Shown piece by piece: positions 51,388 through 59,349 of a DNA stretch of 64,000 nucleotides. The stretch covers positions 5,890,001 to 5,954,000 of the forward strand of contig NZ_CP029378.1 in assembly GCF_003268675.1 (NCBI RefSeq), written 5' to 3'. A program made the translations under genes and the position numbers. The notes beneath the pieces are model-generated. The model was given only the letters and a program-made list of their open reading frames with translations, was not told the DNA's origin and made no database searches. How positions within the stretch are numbered: the stretch's first letter is position 1; every line of letters begins with the position of its first letter. This DNA is from Streptomyces bacillaris. Its GTDB lineage: Bacteria > Actinomycetota > Actinomycetes > Streptomycetales > Streptomycetaceae.

Positions 51388-52752
51388 CTAGTACTCCAGT
51401 ACGGTTTCGTGAACTATCCAGCGGGTTCGTCGTCGGTAGTGACTGCGTCGGGCTGTTGTCTGGTGGCGTCTGCGCCAGTTGGACCAGTGCAGCAGCCTGG
51501 CCGCAGGCACGGCTGGTGGGTTGAAGACGGCGGCGAGGAGGCGGCGGATCTCTGGAACGGTCAGCGTGATCGGATCGCGGCTGCGGGCGAGCTGGTGTGT
51601 ATCGGCGGACTGTTGCGGTGCCGCGTCGGCGGCGAGGGCGGTCAGAAAGGCCAGGGCGAGCATGGCCAGCGTGATGTGCCGGTGCCAGGCGGTCCAGTTT
51701 CGGACCTGGTAGTGGTCGAGGCCGACCTGGCCCTTGGCGGCTTGGAAGCACTCCTCCACGCTCCAGCGGACACCGGCGACGCGGACCGGTTCGGGCAGGG
51801 GCACTTCGGTTGGTGACCAGCACAAGTAGAAGGCGAGTTCGCCGGTGGACGGGTTGCGTCGGATGAGCAGATGCCGATGGTCGTCGGTGCCGGTCTGGAT
51901 CCAGGCCCAGTCGTAGTAGCGCGGCCCTTTCGCGCCGTTTCCGGCGCTGTGTTGCTGCCAGGCCGTGGTTGGCAGGCGGCCGACGACGGTGTCCGCGCGG
52001 ACAAGGGTGCGGCCGTGGTTGATCCTGACCCGCATCGAGCAGGCGGCGGCCATCACGTAGCCGGTGCCGCGTGCTTCGAGGGCGGCGCGGAGCTGGGGGT
52101 CCTGGCCGTAGGCTTCGTCGCCGGTCACCCAGGAGGCGGTGATGCCGGCGTCCAGCGCGGCTGTGATCATCTCGGCGGCCAGGCGGGGCTTGGTGGCGAA
52201 CTGCACCGTCTCGGGTATCCCGGCCGCGGTGCGGCGCTCGGGGTCGTTGGCCCAGGAGTGCTCGGGCAGGTAGAGCCGTCGGTCGATCAAAGCCCGTCCC
52301 CGGCTGGTGACCAGTGCGAGGAACACGCCGACCTGGGTGTTCTCGATGCGTCCCGCAGTGCCGGTGTACTGCCTCTGTACCCCTGCTGAGGACCGGCCCT
52401 TCTTCAGGAAGCCGGTCTCGTCGACCACGAGAACGCCGCCGTCAGCGCCGAGGTGTTCAGCGGCGTAGGCACGCAGGTCGTCGCGGACAGCATCGGCGTC
52501 CCAGCGGGCGTAGCGCAGCAGACGCTGCATCGGCCCGGGCCGGGTATGGCCCGCCTGTTCGGCCAGCTGCCAGCAGTTCTTCCGTTCGACGCTCGACAGC
52601 AGCCCGAGCAGGTAGGCGCGGGCGGTGGCCCGCGGCTCAACTCGGCCGAAGCGTCCCGCGATCCGGGCCATGACCTGGTCGAACATGGCTCGCCACCGGG
52701 CAGGGTTTATGAGCTGGCCTTCGGCCACCGCATGATCTTCGAGAGTCCACAC
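51388..52752 (-). CDS. IS701-family transposase
   Basis: This is a 454-residue DDE transposase. The N-terminal region (RWRAMFDQVMARIAGRFGRV, ERKNCWQLAEQAGH) and the catalytic motifs VVDETGFLKKGRSS (first Asp), VTGDEAYGQD (second Asp) and WSVEECFQAAKGQVGLDHYQ (Glu) follow the IS701 pattern. The frame is full length, so the enzyme may be active. The stop codon coincides with the apparent left end of the element at about 51388 (CTAGTACTCCAGTACGG); a matching end was not found upstream of the start, so exact termini are undefined. Confidence 0.9.
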   Translation of the reverse strand: MWTLEDHAVAEGQLINPARWRAMFDQVMARIAGRFGRVEPRATARAYLLGLLSSVERKNCWQLAEQAGHTRPGPMQRLLRYARWDADAVRDDLRAYAAEHLGADGGVLVVDETGFLKKGRSSAGVQRQYTGTAGRIENTQVGVFLALVTSRGRALIDRRLYLPEHSWANDPERRTAAGIPETVQFATKPRLAAEMITAALDAGITASWVTGDEAYGQDPQLRAALEARGTGYVMAAACSMRVRINHGRTLVRADTVVGRLPTTAWQQHSAGNGAKGPRYYDWAWIQTGTDDHRHLLIRRNPSTGELAFYLCWSPTEVPLPEPVRVAGVRWSVEECFQAAKGQVGLDHYQVRNWTAWHRHITLAMLALAFLTALAADAAPQQSADTHQLARSRDPITLTVPEIRRLLAAVFNPPAVPAARLLHWSNWRRRHQTTARRSHYRRRTRWIVHETVLEY

Positions 52753-52895
52753 AACCCCTGATGATCACGCAGTTGCTCTACCCGTTCCCAGCCCAGCCTG
52801 GTCGGGCCCGGTCCAGGATTGCAACTACCCGCACTGCGATTCCCGGCGAGGTGGCCCGCCCGAGTGCGCCCCGTCGCCAGCAGGGATTCCAGACC

Positions 52896-53094
52896 TCAGC
52901 GCGGGTCCTTGCGCATGCACCATGTGCGGGGGCCGCCGTGGGGGAGGGTGACAGCAGCCGTGACCCGGAAGCCGAGCCGCTCGTAGAACCGCACGTTCCT
53001 TTCACTGGAAGTCTCCAGGAACGCCGGATACCCGGCGTGCCCTGCCTCCTCGATACCGGGAACCAGCACCGCGCCGCCAAGACTGAGCTGTACT
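52896..53094 (-). pseudogene. GNAT acetyltransferase fragment truncated by IS3
   Basis: Only the last ~65 codons remain: GYPAFLETSSERNVRFYERL, then GFRVTAAVTLPHGGPRTWC and the stop. This is the C-terminal half of a GCN5-type acetyltransferase (the ERNVRFYERLGF motif packs against acetyl-CoA). The frame is cut at the left end of the IS3 element; the N-terminal half was not recognised on the other side. Non-functional. Confidence 0.75.
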
Positions 53095-53155
53095 GAGATT
53101 TGTGGAGTCCCTGATGCCAGGGTTACGGTCCTGGCGAAGGAGATCCACCAGCACC

Positions 53156-53467
53156 ATGGCAGCACCCCGTAAATATCCGGACGAACTGCGCGAGCGCGCG
53201 ATTCGCGAGGTCCGCACCACCGGCCGCCCGATCGCGCACGTCGCGAAGGACCTGGGCATCCACAAGGAGGCCTTGCGCGGCTGGGTCCGCCAGGCCGAGG
53301 CCGACCGCGGCGAGCGGGACGACCGGCTCACCACCGCAGAGCTCGACGAGCTCAAGCAACTCCGTAAAGAAGTAGCGGAGCTGCGGCGGGCGAACGAGAT
53401 CCTGAAAGCCGCCTCGGTGTTTTTTGCCCAGGAGATCGACCGTCCCCGGACGAGGCCGAGCAGGTGA
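53156..53467 (+). CDS. IS3 OrfA (transposase helix-turn-helix subunit)
   Basis: This is a 103-residue protein with the IS3 OrfA N-terminal helix-turn-helix (YPDELRERAIREVRTTG, HVAKDLGIHKEALRGWVRQ) and a leucine-zipper-like helix (ELDELKQLRKEVAELRRANE). The last residues, EILKAASVFFAQE, are typical. The stop overlaps the orfB start as GTGA; in many IS3 elements OrfA and OrfB are joined by -1 frameshifting, and here that or re-initiation could supply OrfAB. Confidence 0.9.
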   Translation: MAAPRKYPDELRERAIREVRTTGRPIAHVAKDLGIHKEALRGWVRQAEADRGERDDRLTTAELDELKQLRKEVAELRRANEILKAASVFFAQEIDRPRTRPSR

Positions 53468-54348
53468 TCGACCACCTGCGTGGACACGGCCTCGGGGTCG
53501 ATCCCGTCTGCCGGGTGCTGGACCTGTCTCCGTCGACGTACTTCGCCCGCAAGAAGCGGCCGAAGTCGGCCCGTCGGCTCCGCGACGAGCAGCTCATGCC
53601 TCTGATCGAGGAGGTCCACGCGGACTCGGGCGGCACCTATGGCGCCCGCCGGATCACGCGGGCCCTGGGCCGCCGGGGCGTCGAGGTGGCCCGCTGCACG
53701 GTCGAGCGGCTGATGGCCGAGCTGGGCCTGGAGGGCGTCATCCGTGGCCGGCGCCGCCGCACCACGGTCCCGGAGCCGTCGGCGCCGCGTCCGCCGGACC
53801 TGGTCGACCGCGACTTCACCGCCTCGCGGCCCGATCAGCTGTGGGTCGAGGACATGACCTATGTCCGCACCTGGTCGGGATGGATGTATGTGGCATTCGT
53901 CCTGGACGTGTACTCGCGGATGATCGTCGGCTGGCAGGTCGCGAACCACATGCGGACCGAACTCCCTCTGGACGCCCTGGAGATGGCGCTCTGGCGGCGT
54001 CGGATCAAGAAGGACTCCGGACTGATCCACCACAGCGATCGCGGGTCGCAATACGTGTCAATTCGGTATACCGACCGGCTCGCGGACATCGGCGCCTCCG
54101 CCTCCGTCGGGTCGGTCGCGGACTCGTATGACAACGCGATGGCCGAGGCGCTGAACGGGACCTTCAAGGCCGAGCTGATCGAGATGCAGGGTCCTTGGAA
54201 GGACGTCGAGCAGGTCGAGCGGGCGATCTTCCAGTGGGTCACCTGGTACAACGAGGAACGTCTGCACTCCGCGCTCGACTACGTGCCGCCGGCCGAGCAC
54301 GAGGAAGCCTTCTGGCGCAGCCAGGAGCAAACCCCGCAGTCCGCCTGA
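53464..54348 (+). CDS. IS3 OrfB (DDE transposase catalytic subunit)
   Basis: This 294-residue integrase-fold protein has the HTH_21 region (HADSGGTYGARRITRALGRR), the rve core with the catalytic Asp in DQLWVEDMTYVRT, the second Asp in HHSDRGSQYVS and Glu in SYDNAMAEALNG, and the terminal WYNEERLHSALDYVPPAE. All catalytic residues are present and the frame is intact. GTG 53464 overlaps orfA. Confidence 0.92.
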   Translation: MIDHLRGHGLGVDPVCRVLDLSPSTYFARKKRPKSARRLRDEQLMPLIEEVHADSGGTYGARRITRALGRRGVEVARCTVERLMAELGLEGVIRGRRRRTTVPEPSAPRPPDLVDRDFTASRPDQLWVEDMTYVRTWSGWMYVAFVLDVYSRMIVGWQVANHMRTELPLDALEMALWRRRIKKDSGLIHHSDRGSQYVSIRYTDRLADIGASASVGSVADSYDNAMAEALNGTFKAELIEMQGPWKDVEQVERAIFQWVTWYNEERLHSALDYVPPAEHEEAFWRSQEQTPQSA

Positions 54349-54455
54349 ACCAATCAAGATCGGACTCTACGAAACTCGGGGCAGCTCAATATGCGGTCCA
54401 GCACGAACGCCCCGATCGGACAAGGAACTTACCTGGCCGAGCCCGGATCGAACTC

Positions 54456-54617
54456 CTAGAGCGCTGGCAGTACCTGTGAAGGTCCCCGAAGTGGGTGCCT
54501 GCCCTGCCGTCGGAGGCGGCGGACGTACCAAGTAGTGGCCTCCACGACAAGGGCGGCAACGGCAAAGGCCCATAACGTCGTTGGGGTCTCGCGCGAGGTG
54601 TAGGTCAGAGCGAGCAT
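54456..54617 (-). CDS. Possible small single-helix membrane protein (or gene remnant)
   Basis: A 53-residue frame from ATG 54615-54617: MLALTYTSRE, then one helix TTLWAFAVAALVVEATTWYV and a basic tail RRLRRQGRHPLRG. The helix plus positive-inside tail looks like real coding sequence. The ribosome site is weak, and the frame remains open upstream, so it may be the end of a larger gene lost when the opposing fragment at 54648 was joined. Low confidence. Confidence 0.35.
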   Translation of the reverse strand: MLALTYTSRETPTTLWAFAVAALVVEATTWYVRRLRRQGRHPLRGPSQVLPAL

Positions 54618-54647
54618 GCCCGGCCTGGTACCCGGTGCCAGGCGGAC

Positions 54648-55124
54648 CTGGACAGCCTGCTGGTCACCGAGCGGATCTTCGGCCCGCTCGGTGCGGCCTT
54701 CCAGGCCGCCCGCTTCGTCGTCCTGGCCACGCACCCCGCTCTGCGGGAGGAATCCGACCGCATCGACGACGCCGAGGAGGCGCTCGACGACAGCGTCGCC
54801 GTCGATGATCCGCGCGTGGCTCGTGTGGCCGCCGAACGGCATGCCTTCGAGAGCACCCTGCAGGCCGTCATCGAGGAGTCCGGCCTGGACGAGGACGACG
54901 ACACCCTCTGCGATGCCTGGGACGCGCTGCACCCTGCCACCGCCGATGACAGCGGGGGAGGCGAGGAGGGGGCCGACCTCGGCTCCGGCAGGCGGGAGGC
55001 CGGCTCCATGAGCGCGGTCGACGCCATCGGCAAGATGCCCTACGACTTCTCCCCGGCGCGCCTGCGCTGCATGGAACTGGCAGAAGAACTGTCCGCCCGG
55101 GACGCGCTCAAGAGCGACCGATGA
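54648..55124 (+). CDS. Hypothetical protein, probably 5'-truncated
   Basis: The frame LDSLLVTERIFGPLGAAFQA, then RFVVLATHPALREESDRIDD, continues to KMPYDFSPARLRCMELAEEL and the stop at 55124. It is strongly acidic, helical and free of stops. No start with a ribosome site precedes the conserved-looking beginning; GTG 54816 would discard half of it. It therefore looks like the 3' part of a gene whose beginning was lost at a junction near 54630. Function unknown. Confidence 0.45.
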   Translation: MDSLLVTERIFGPLGAAFQAARFVVLATHPALREESDRIDDAEEALDDSVAVDDPRVARVAAERHAFESTLQAVIEESGLDEDDDTLCDAWDALHPATADDSGGGEEGADLGSGRREAGSMSAVDAIGKMPYDFSPARLRCMELAEELSARDALKSDR

Positions 55125-55249
55125 AGACCGCGGGGCAGTGATGAGCTTCCGTTGGGGCTCCCTGCATGCGTATGCCCTGCCTGCGTGTGACGTCGGGCGG
55201 ACCGCCGACGGTAGGCTGCGCCGGTCATCGCGATCACCCGAGGGACGTC

Positions 55250-55666
55250 ATGCAGCTCTCACCGACGCCACTCAACCGTCTGGCGAACAGCTGCCTCGGA
55301 GACGTTCCGGCGGTTGCGGGGATCGCGTACGCGGTGCAAGCCGATCGTGGGGTGCTGCGGCTCGCGGCCGGTCTGGTCGTGATCGCGTTCGCCGTGCTGG
55401 CCGTGCGCGGGTACCGACTCGGCGTGACGTGTGAGCACGCGCGGATGACGGTCCGTGGCTATCTGCGTACGCGGGTGATCGACCGGGAGCGCATCTCGGA
55501 GATCACGGACTTCCCCGCGGTGAGGTGGACGGGTCGCACCGGCCGCAAGCGATGGACGCCGCTCCTGGCGCTCAGGACGAGCCCCGGCGCATTCCCGGCG
55601 ATCCGTCTCCACAAGGAACGCGCGGTCAGCAGGCTACGACGGTGGGCGCAGCGGGGACGCGGCTGA
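55250..55666 (+). CDS. Small PH-domain-like membrane protein
   Basis: This is a 138-residue protein. One or two N-terminal hydrophobic segments (VLRLAAGLVVIAFAVLAVRGY) are followed by an all-beta domain (RLGVTCEHARMTVRGYLRTR, WTPLLALRTSPGAFPAIRLH) that resembles the bacterial PH domain of low-molecular-weight antigen 6-type proteins. The closing helix is basic (RAVSRLRRWAQRGRG). ATG 55250 after GAGGGACGTC. Probably membrane-bound with the PH fold in the cytoplasm; partner unknown. Confidence 0.65.
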   Translation: MQLSPTPLNRLANSCLGDVPAVAGIAYAVQADRGVLRLAAGLVVIAFAVLAVRGYRLGVTCEHARMTVRGYLRTRVIDRERISEITDFPAVRWTGRTGRKRWTPLLALRTSPGAFPAIRLHKERAVSRLRRWAQRGRG

Positions 55667-55860
55667 CGCGGGCGGCGAGCGTGACCGCGACCGTTGCCGG
55701 AGTGACCGTTGCGGGGCGGCCGGAGCGGCGTGCCTCGTTCCCGCCCGTGCCTGTCCGTACGCGATGACCCGTGCCCGCCCGTACGCGATAATCGGGGCAT
55801 GGCATCAGCGTCCGGCCTCCCCGGTCTCCGTCGAGCCGGGTCCGGTGCTCGGGGCCCTGC

Positions 55861-56535
55861 GTGAACCTCACCGAACTCCACCGTCGGCTGCTGGCCGATG
55901 TGTTGGACGTGGGCGGTGACCATGCCCTCGTCCTCGCCGGTGGCTGCGCCGTGCAGGCTCATGGCCTGGTCGATCGGCCCGGTCGGGATGTGGACGTGGC
56001 CACCGAGAGTCCTGCGGCCATGAAGGGCATCGCGTCCGCCGTGCGCGCCGGGCTGTGGCAACGCGGTTGGCAGGTCGCGAAGTTGGACGTCGATCCGGTG
56101 TCGGCGCAGCTGATCGTCACCGAGCCGGTCGGCGGTGCTGCATGCGAACTGGGGCTGCGTAAGGAGGTGTTGTGGCGGCCGCCCGTACGGACTCCGCTCG
56201 GGCCGGCGCTCTCGCTCGAAGACGTCGTGGGCACCAAGGTCCGCGCTCTGGCCGCCCTCGGTCTCGTACGCGACCTGGTCGATGTGCGGGCGGCCGTCGG
56301 CCATTGGAGCCACAGCGAGCTGGAGGAGCTGGGGCGGCGGCACGCCCCGGACTCCTTCGACCCGGCCGAACTCCAGGCGCGGCTGGAGGGGGCCGACTGG
56401 GTCGATGACGCCGAGTTCACCGCGTACGGGATCGGGGAGCGGGACGTTCCCGCACTGCGGTCGTGGGCGCAGGAGTGGGCCAACGACATCGCGGAACGGC
56501 TCCTGGAGGAGGGGACGCCGCCGCCCGAGGGGTGA
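55861..56535 (+). CDS. AbiEii/AbiGii-like nucleotidyltransferase
   Basis: This is a 224-residue protein with the N-terminal NTase core ALVLAGGCAVQAHGLVDRPG followed by RDVDVAT; the DxD pair binds metal, as in the AbiEii toxin/MenT family. Later segments SLEDVVGTKVRALAALGLVRDLVDV are the usual second helix region. AbiEii toxins transfer nucleotides to tRNA acceptor stems and are normally paired with an AbiEi antitoxin, which is not visible next door. GTG 55861 is directly at the frame start with no strong ribosome site. It could be an orphan toxin or a housekeeping NTase homologue. Confidence 0.75.
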   Translation: MNLTELHRRLLADVLDVGGDHALVLAGGCAVQAHGLVDRPGRDVDVATESPAAMKGIASAVRAGLWQRGWQVAKLDVDPVSAQLIVTEPVGGAACELGLRKEVLWRPPVRTPLGPALSLEDVVGTKVRALAALGLVRDLVDVRAAVGHWSHSELEELGRRHAPDSFDPAELQARLEGADWVDDAEFTAYGIGERDVPALRSWAQEWANDIAERLLEEGTPPPEG

Positions 56536-56540
56536 GGCGT

Positions 56541-56573
56541 GGGCCCGCGCCCGGTGAAGGCGGTCGCGGGCCC
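56541..56573 (+). terminator. Hairpin after the nucleotidyltransferase gene
   Basis: GGGCCCGCG (56541-56549) pairs with CGCGGGCCC (56565-56573) around a 15-base loop, five bases after the stop codon. Confidence 0.65.
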
Positions 56574-56628
56574 GAGGGATGCTGCACCCGGGGCGCCCTC
56601 CGGCGGGGGAGGCGGTACACCGTACGCG

Positions 56629-56925
56629 CTACACCGGGGGCGTTCCCGGCGGGGAAGGGGCCGGGGGAGGGTTGGGGAGCGGGGGGCCCGGGTTCGGTGG
56701 GGGCTGCGGAGGGCCCTCCCTGTGCCTGCCCTCGGGGTGGACCTTGCGGGGCGGCAGGCCGTAGATGCCGAGCGGCGGGAAGAGGTCCACGCGGCGCGGG
56801 TAGTCACCCTCCGCGCACTCCTCGCAGAGCAGGTCCCGGCCGGCCTCTGTGTGCCGGGCGGCGGTGACCGGCGCGTTCCAACAGGCCTCGCAGGTGCGGA
56901 CGTCCGTCGCGGACAGGGCGATCAT
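56629..56925 (-). CDS. Small CxxC protein with proline-rich tail
   Basis: This is a 98-residue protein. The N-terminal half has CEACWN and LLCEECAEG, two CxxC knuckles about 20 residues apart that could hold zinc. The second half is almost only Pro, Gly and Asn and is likely disordered. ATG 56923-56925. It belongs with the next gene and the GntR regulator to a set of small genes common in streptomycete accessory regions. Function unknown. Confidence 0.6.
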   Translation of the reverse strand: MIALSATDVRTCEACWNAPVTAARHTEAGRDLLCEECAEGDYPRRVDLFPPLGIYGLPPRKVHPEGRHREGPPQPPPNPGPPLPNPPPAPSPPGTPPV

Positions 56926-57042
56926 CGGTGCCTCCCGGGCAGGGCCGGTAAAGCGTGATGGGTGGCGGTCGTACGCATGGATGCCTCCGTCTCGGGGGAG
57001 CGGGTGAGCCGTGACGCGGGAAGCGGGTGAGTCGGCCGGGGT

Positions 57043-57420
57043 CTACGCGCGGGTCTCGCGCCACGCGCGGACGAGCTTCGCGGCCGTGGGGCAGACCGTG
57101 CCCGCCCGGCAGGCGCCGCACGTCGTCGTGTGGGCGAGCAGATCGCGGTAGGCGGCGTCGGGAGTGTCGGTCGTGGTCACGGTCGCCTCTCTGCTGATCT
57201 CGGCCCAGACGAACTCGGCGGTGCGGGTGAGCGTGTGCCCGAAGTGATCGGCCGTGGCCAGGGCCGCGAGGACCGCCGCGTGCTCGGTCTCCGTCAGCTC
57301 GGTGGGGAGGTCGGCCTCGACGCGGATACCGACTGCGGTGTCGACCACGCGCGGCTCGGTGCCGATGGCCGCGGTGAGCATGCCGGTCAGTGTCGCTGCC
57401 CGCGCTTGTGCTGAGTGCAC
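57043..57420 (-). CDS. Hypothetical protein with C-terminal cysteine motif
   Basis: This is a 125-residue protein. The N-terminal 80 residues are mixed alpha/beta (VVDTAVGIRVEADLPTELTE); the end reads TTTCGACRAGTVCPTAAKLV, a CxxC...C cluster typical of small streptomycete proteins encoded beside GntR regulators. GTG start at 57418-57420 has GGGGAGAA upstream. It is divergent from the GntR gene across 117 bases that hold a palindrome, so it is probably its target. Confidence 0.65.
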   Translation of the reverse strand: MHSAQARAATLTGMLTAAIGTEPRVVDTAVGIRVEADLPTELTETEHAAVLAALATADHFGHTLTRTAEFVWAEISREATVTTTDTPDAAYRDLLAHTTTCGACRAGTVCPTAAKLVRAWRETRA

Positions 57421-57456
57421 AGTTCTCCCCTGTGAACGGATGTCACTCCATGCAAT

Positions 57457-57470
57457 GCTGAGTATTCAGC
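57457..57470. promoter_or_regulatory. Palindrome GCTGA-GTAT-TCAGC between divergent genes
   Basis: An inverted repeat in a locally A+T-rich intergenic region lies 68 bases before the GntR start and 37 bases from the divergent small gene. A GntR operator is inferred from position only. Confidence 0.4.
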
Positions 57471-57537
57471 TTCAACCTGATGGGTTAGCTTTGTCAATAT
57501 CGAGCCCTGAACGCCGCACCCTCACGGAGCCGCCGAA

Positions 57538-58302
57538 ATGCCTCGCGATACCCCGTACTTGCAGGTGGCCGACAAGATCCGCACCCGGGTGATGGCGGGT
57601 GAGTGGAGTGTCGGCGACAAGCTGCCGTCTCGCGCCCGGTTCGCCGAGGAGTACGGCGTCGGTCAGTCCGTGGCCCAGCGCGCGATGGAGCGCCTGATCA
57701 TCGAGGGCATCCTCGAAGGCCGTGCCGGATCGGGCACCTACGTCCGCAAAGCCCGCCAGCGCCTCAGGATGGTCCGCTCCCGCCTCCGCCAGGATCGTAT
57801 CGGCTCCCCGTTCCGCCACAACCTGAAGGACCAGGGGTCCGACGGCACCTGGGAGTGCAACAGCCGGGCGAGGGTCCCCGCCACCGAGGACATCGCCGCA
57901 CGGCTGGCGATCGAACCGGGCGACCTCTGCGTCATGACGCACTACGAGTTCCTCGCGAACGGCCAGCCCGCCCAACTCGCCACCAGCTGGGAGCCGATGG
58001 CCATCACCGGCGGCACGCCCATCCTGCTCCCCGAGATGGGACCGCGGGGCAAGATCGGCGTCGTCGCCCGTATGCGGTCGATCGACGTCAACATCTCCAC
58101 CGCCCTCGAAATGCCGCGCCCGGCCCGCGCCACCCGCGAGCAGGCCAACTTCCTCGGCATCTCCGTGGGCGATCTGATCACTCAGCTGGAGCGCATCTAC
58201 TTCGATGCCGACGGCCGTCCGGTGGAGACCGCCGACATCATCGTGCCGGACATCCGCTGGGAGATCGCGTACGAGATCGACGTCGACGACTCCCGGTTCT
58301 GA
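57538..58302 (+). CDS. GntR-family regulator with UTRA effector domain
   Basis: This is a 254-residue regulator. The winged helix at about 5-75 reads YLQVADKIRTRVMAGEWSVG, DKLPSRARFAEEYGVGQSVA and GILEGRAGSGTYVRK. The C-terminal UTRA domain (from about 95) contains LAIEPGDLCVMTHYEFLANG and ends DADGRPVETADIIVPDIRWE. This resembles KorSA-type regulators of actinomycete integrative elements and small-molecule sensors of the HutC subfamily. It likely controls the divergent small genes and itself. Confidence 0.88.
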   Translation: MPRDTPYLQVADKIRTRVMAGEWSVGDKLPSRARFAEEYGVGQSVAQRAMERLIIEGILEGRAGSGTYVRKARQRLRMVRSRLRQDRIGSPFRHNLKDQGSDGTWECNSRARVPATEDIAARLAIEPGDLCVMTHYEFLANGQPAQLATSWEPMAITGGTPILLPEMGPRGKIGVVARMRSIDVNISTALEMPRPARATREQANFLGISVGDLITQLERIYFDADGRPVETADIIVPDIRWEIAYEIDVDDSRF

Positions 58303-58400
58303 GCGGTCCCGGAGCGGCTTCCGAGCCGTTCCGGAGCGGTCTGCGAGCTGAGCCCGGCGGTCTCTGAGCTGAGCCGGGCGGGTTTCCGAGCTGATCCGAG
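58303..58400. repeat. GAGCTGAGCC(C/G)GGCGG tandem-like repeats after the GntR gene
   Basis: Units of about 22-25 bases with GGTCT(G/C)(C/T)GAGCTGAGCC(C/G)GGCGG are repeated about three times, preceded by CGGAGCGG-(T/C)-TTCCGAGCCG copies. They might act as a weak terminator; the reading frame of the convergent GNAT remnant runs through them. Confidence 0.6.
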
Positions 58401-58483
58401 GCGGTCGGCCTGCGCAGTCGGCGTGCGTCGGCCGCCTCGGCCGTTTCCGTTCCGCCTGGCCGTCTTCGTTCCCCTCGGCCCGT

Positions 58484-59037
58484 CAGGCCCTGATGACCGA
58501 CGGGCCCGTGAGTCGCGGGCCGGCGCGTCCATCAGGATCTCGTCGCAGACCGTCCCGAGCCAGTAGCCCGCCTCCCGGAGCGTTCCGGCGGTCCGGAACC
58601 CGGCCTTCTCGTAGGCCCGCACCCCCGCCTTGTTCGGGGCCAGGACCTTCAGCCAGACCATCCGCAGGTTGGTCACGTGGAACGCGTAGTCCAGCACCAG
58701 CCGGGTGGCCGCCGTGCCCAGGCCCCGCCCCCGCGCCTCGGGGCCGAGCATCACCACGTACTCCGCCGTGCGCACGGCCGGGTCGGGCAGCAGTGTCGCC
58801 ACCCCGGCCGGGACCGGGCTGCCGCCGGCGAGGTCGTACACCGTGAAGCGGATGTTGTCCCCGCGCAGTTGATGGGCCATGCCCTCCGTGCGCGCCTCCA
58901 GCGACTCCGGCTGCTGACGTCCGTAACCGACGAGGAGCTCCCCAGCGCCAGTACGTCTCCATGAGGTCCGCCCGGTAGGGGCCGAGCGCGCAGGTGCCGG
59001 TGGAGATCCAGAGGATGGGGTCGCGGGTGGTGCTGAT
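58484..59037 (-). pseudogene. GNAT acetyltransferase pseudogene
   Basis: Two frames are needed to rebuild the gene. The N-terminal part (TTRDPILWISTGTCALGPYR, then ADLMETYWRWG) is in one frame. The rest (LLVGYGRQQPESLEARTEGM, GRGLGTAATRLVLDYAFHV, VLAPNKAGVRAYEKAGFRTA) is in another; they meet near 58945. The position after a GGAG site where a start should be (59035-59037) reads ATC. At the 3' end no natural stop follows LMDAPARD in frame. It probably encoded a macrolide-cluster-like GNAT acetyltransferase and is now inactive. Confidence 0.7.
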
Positions 59038-59349
59038 GGTGGGCTCCTGCGGTGAGTTCGGGAGTTCGTGCGTCGGGGGCCGGGGTGGCCGCCGAGCCGT
59101 TCAGGTGGGCCACAGTCTGTATCCCCCGGCCCGGTGCCTCTCCCGCCCCCGATGCCGTGTGCCCCGCCCTGTTGTAGTGTGACCGCACCCCGCAACCGGG
59201 GCACCGCCCCGCCACGGGGCCGACCTAGGAGGTGAGACCCATTACCGCTGGATCAGGCTGGGTGCTCACCCCGTACGGCCGCGTCGGACGACCGGTTTAG
59301 CGAGCGCATCGCGGAGCGCCCATCGGAATTCCCGAAAGGCTTCGCCCGC
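59038..59349 (+). promoter_or_regulatory. Intergenic region with a structured leader before the PrmC-like gene
   Basis: This 312-base gap has no convincing gene. A promoter-like TTGTAGTGT lies near 59171. A hairpin of 11 base pairs with one bulge, GGTGAGACCCA (59231-59241) and TGGGTGCTCACC (59259-59270), covers an AGGAGGTGAG ribosome-site-like sequence. A 22-codon frame, GTG 59232 to TAG at 59297-59299, runs through it, with AGGAG immediately before the GTG. Attenuation or translational control of the downstream gene is a possibility. Confidence 0.4.

Larger units (their letters stand above)
53095..54377 (+). mobile_element. IS3-family insertion sequence
   Basis: It contains orfA and orfB. 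The ends are imperfect inverted repeats: GAGATTTGTGGAGTCCCTGAT at the left and, on the reverse strand, GAGTTTCGTAGAGTCCGAT at the right. No convincing target duplication was seen. It interrupts a GNAT gene on its left. Confidence 0.8.

Noticed and set aside
46766..59349. Search for tRNA attachment site or integrase of an integrative element
   Set aside because: No tRNA-like sequence, integrase or matching boundary repeats were recognised, so the island was not called an integrative conjugative element.
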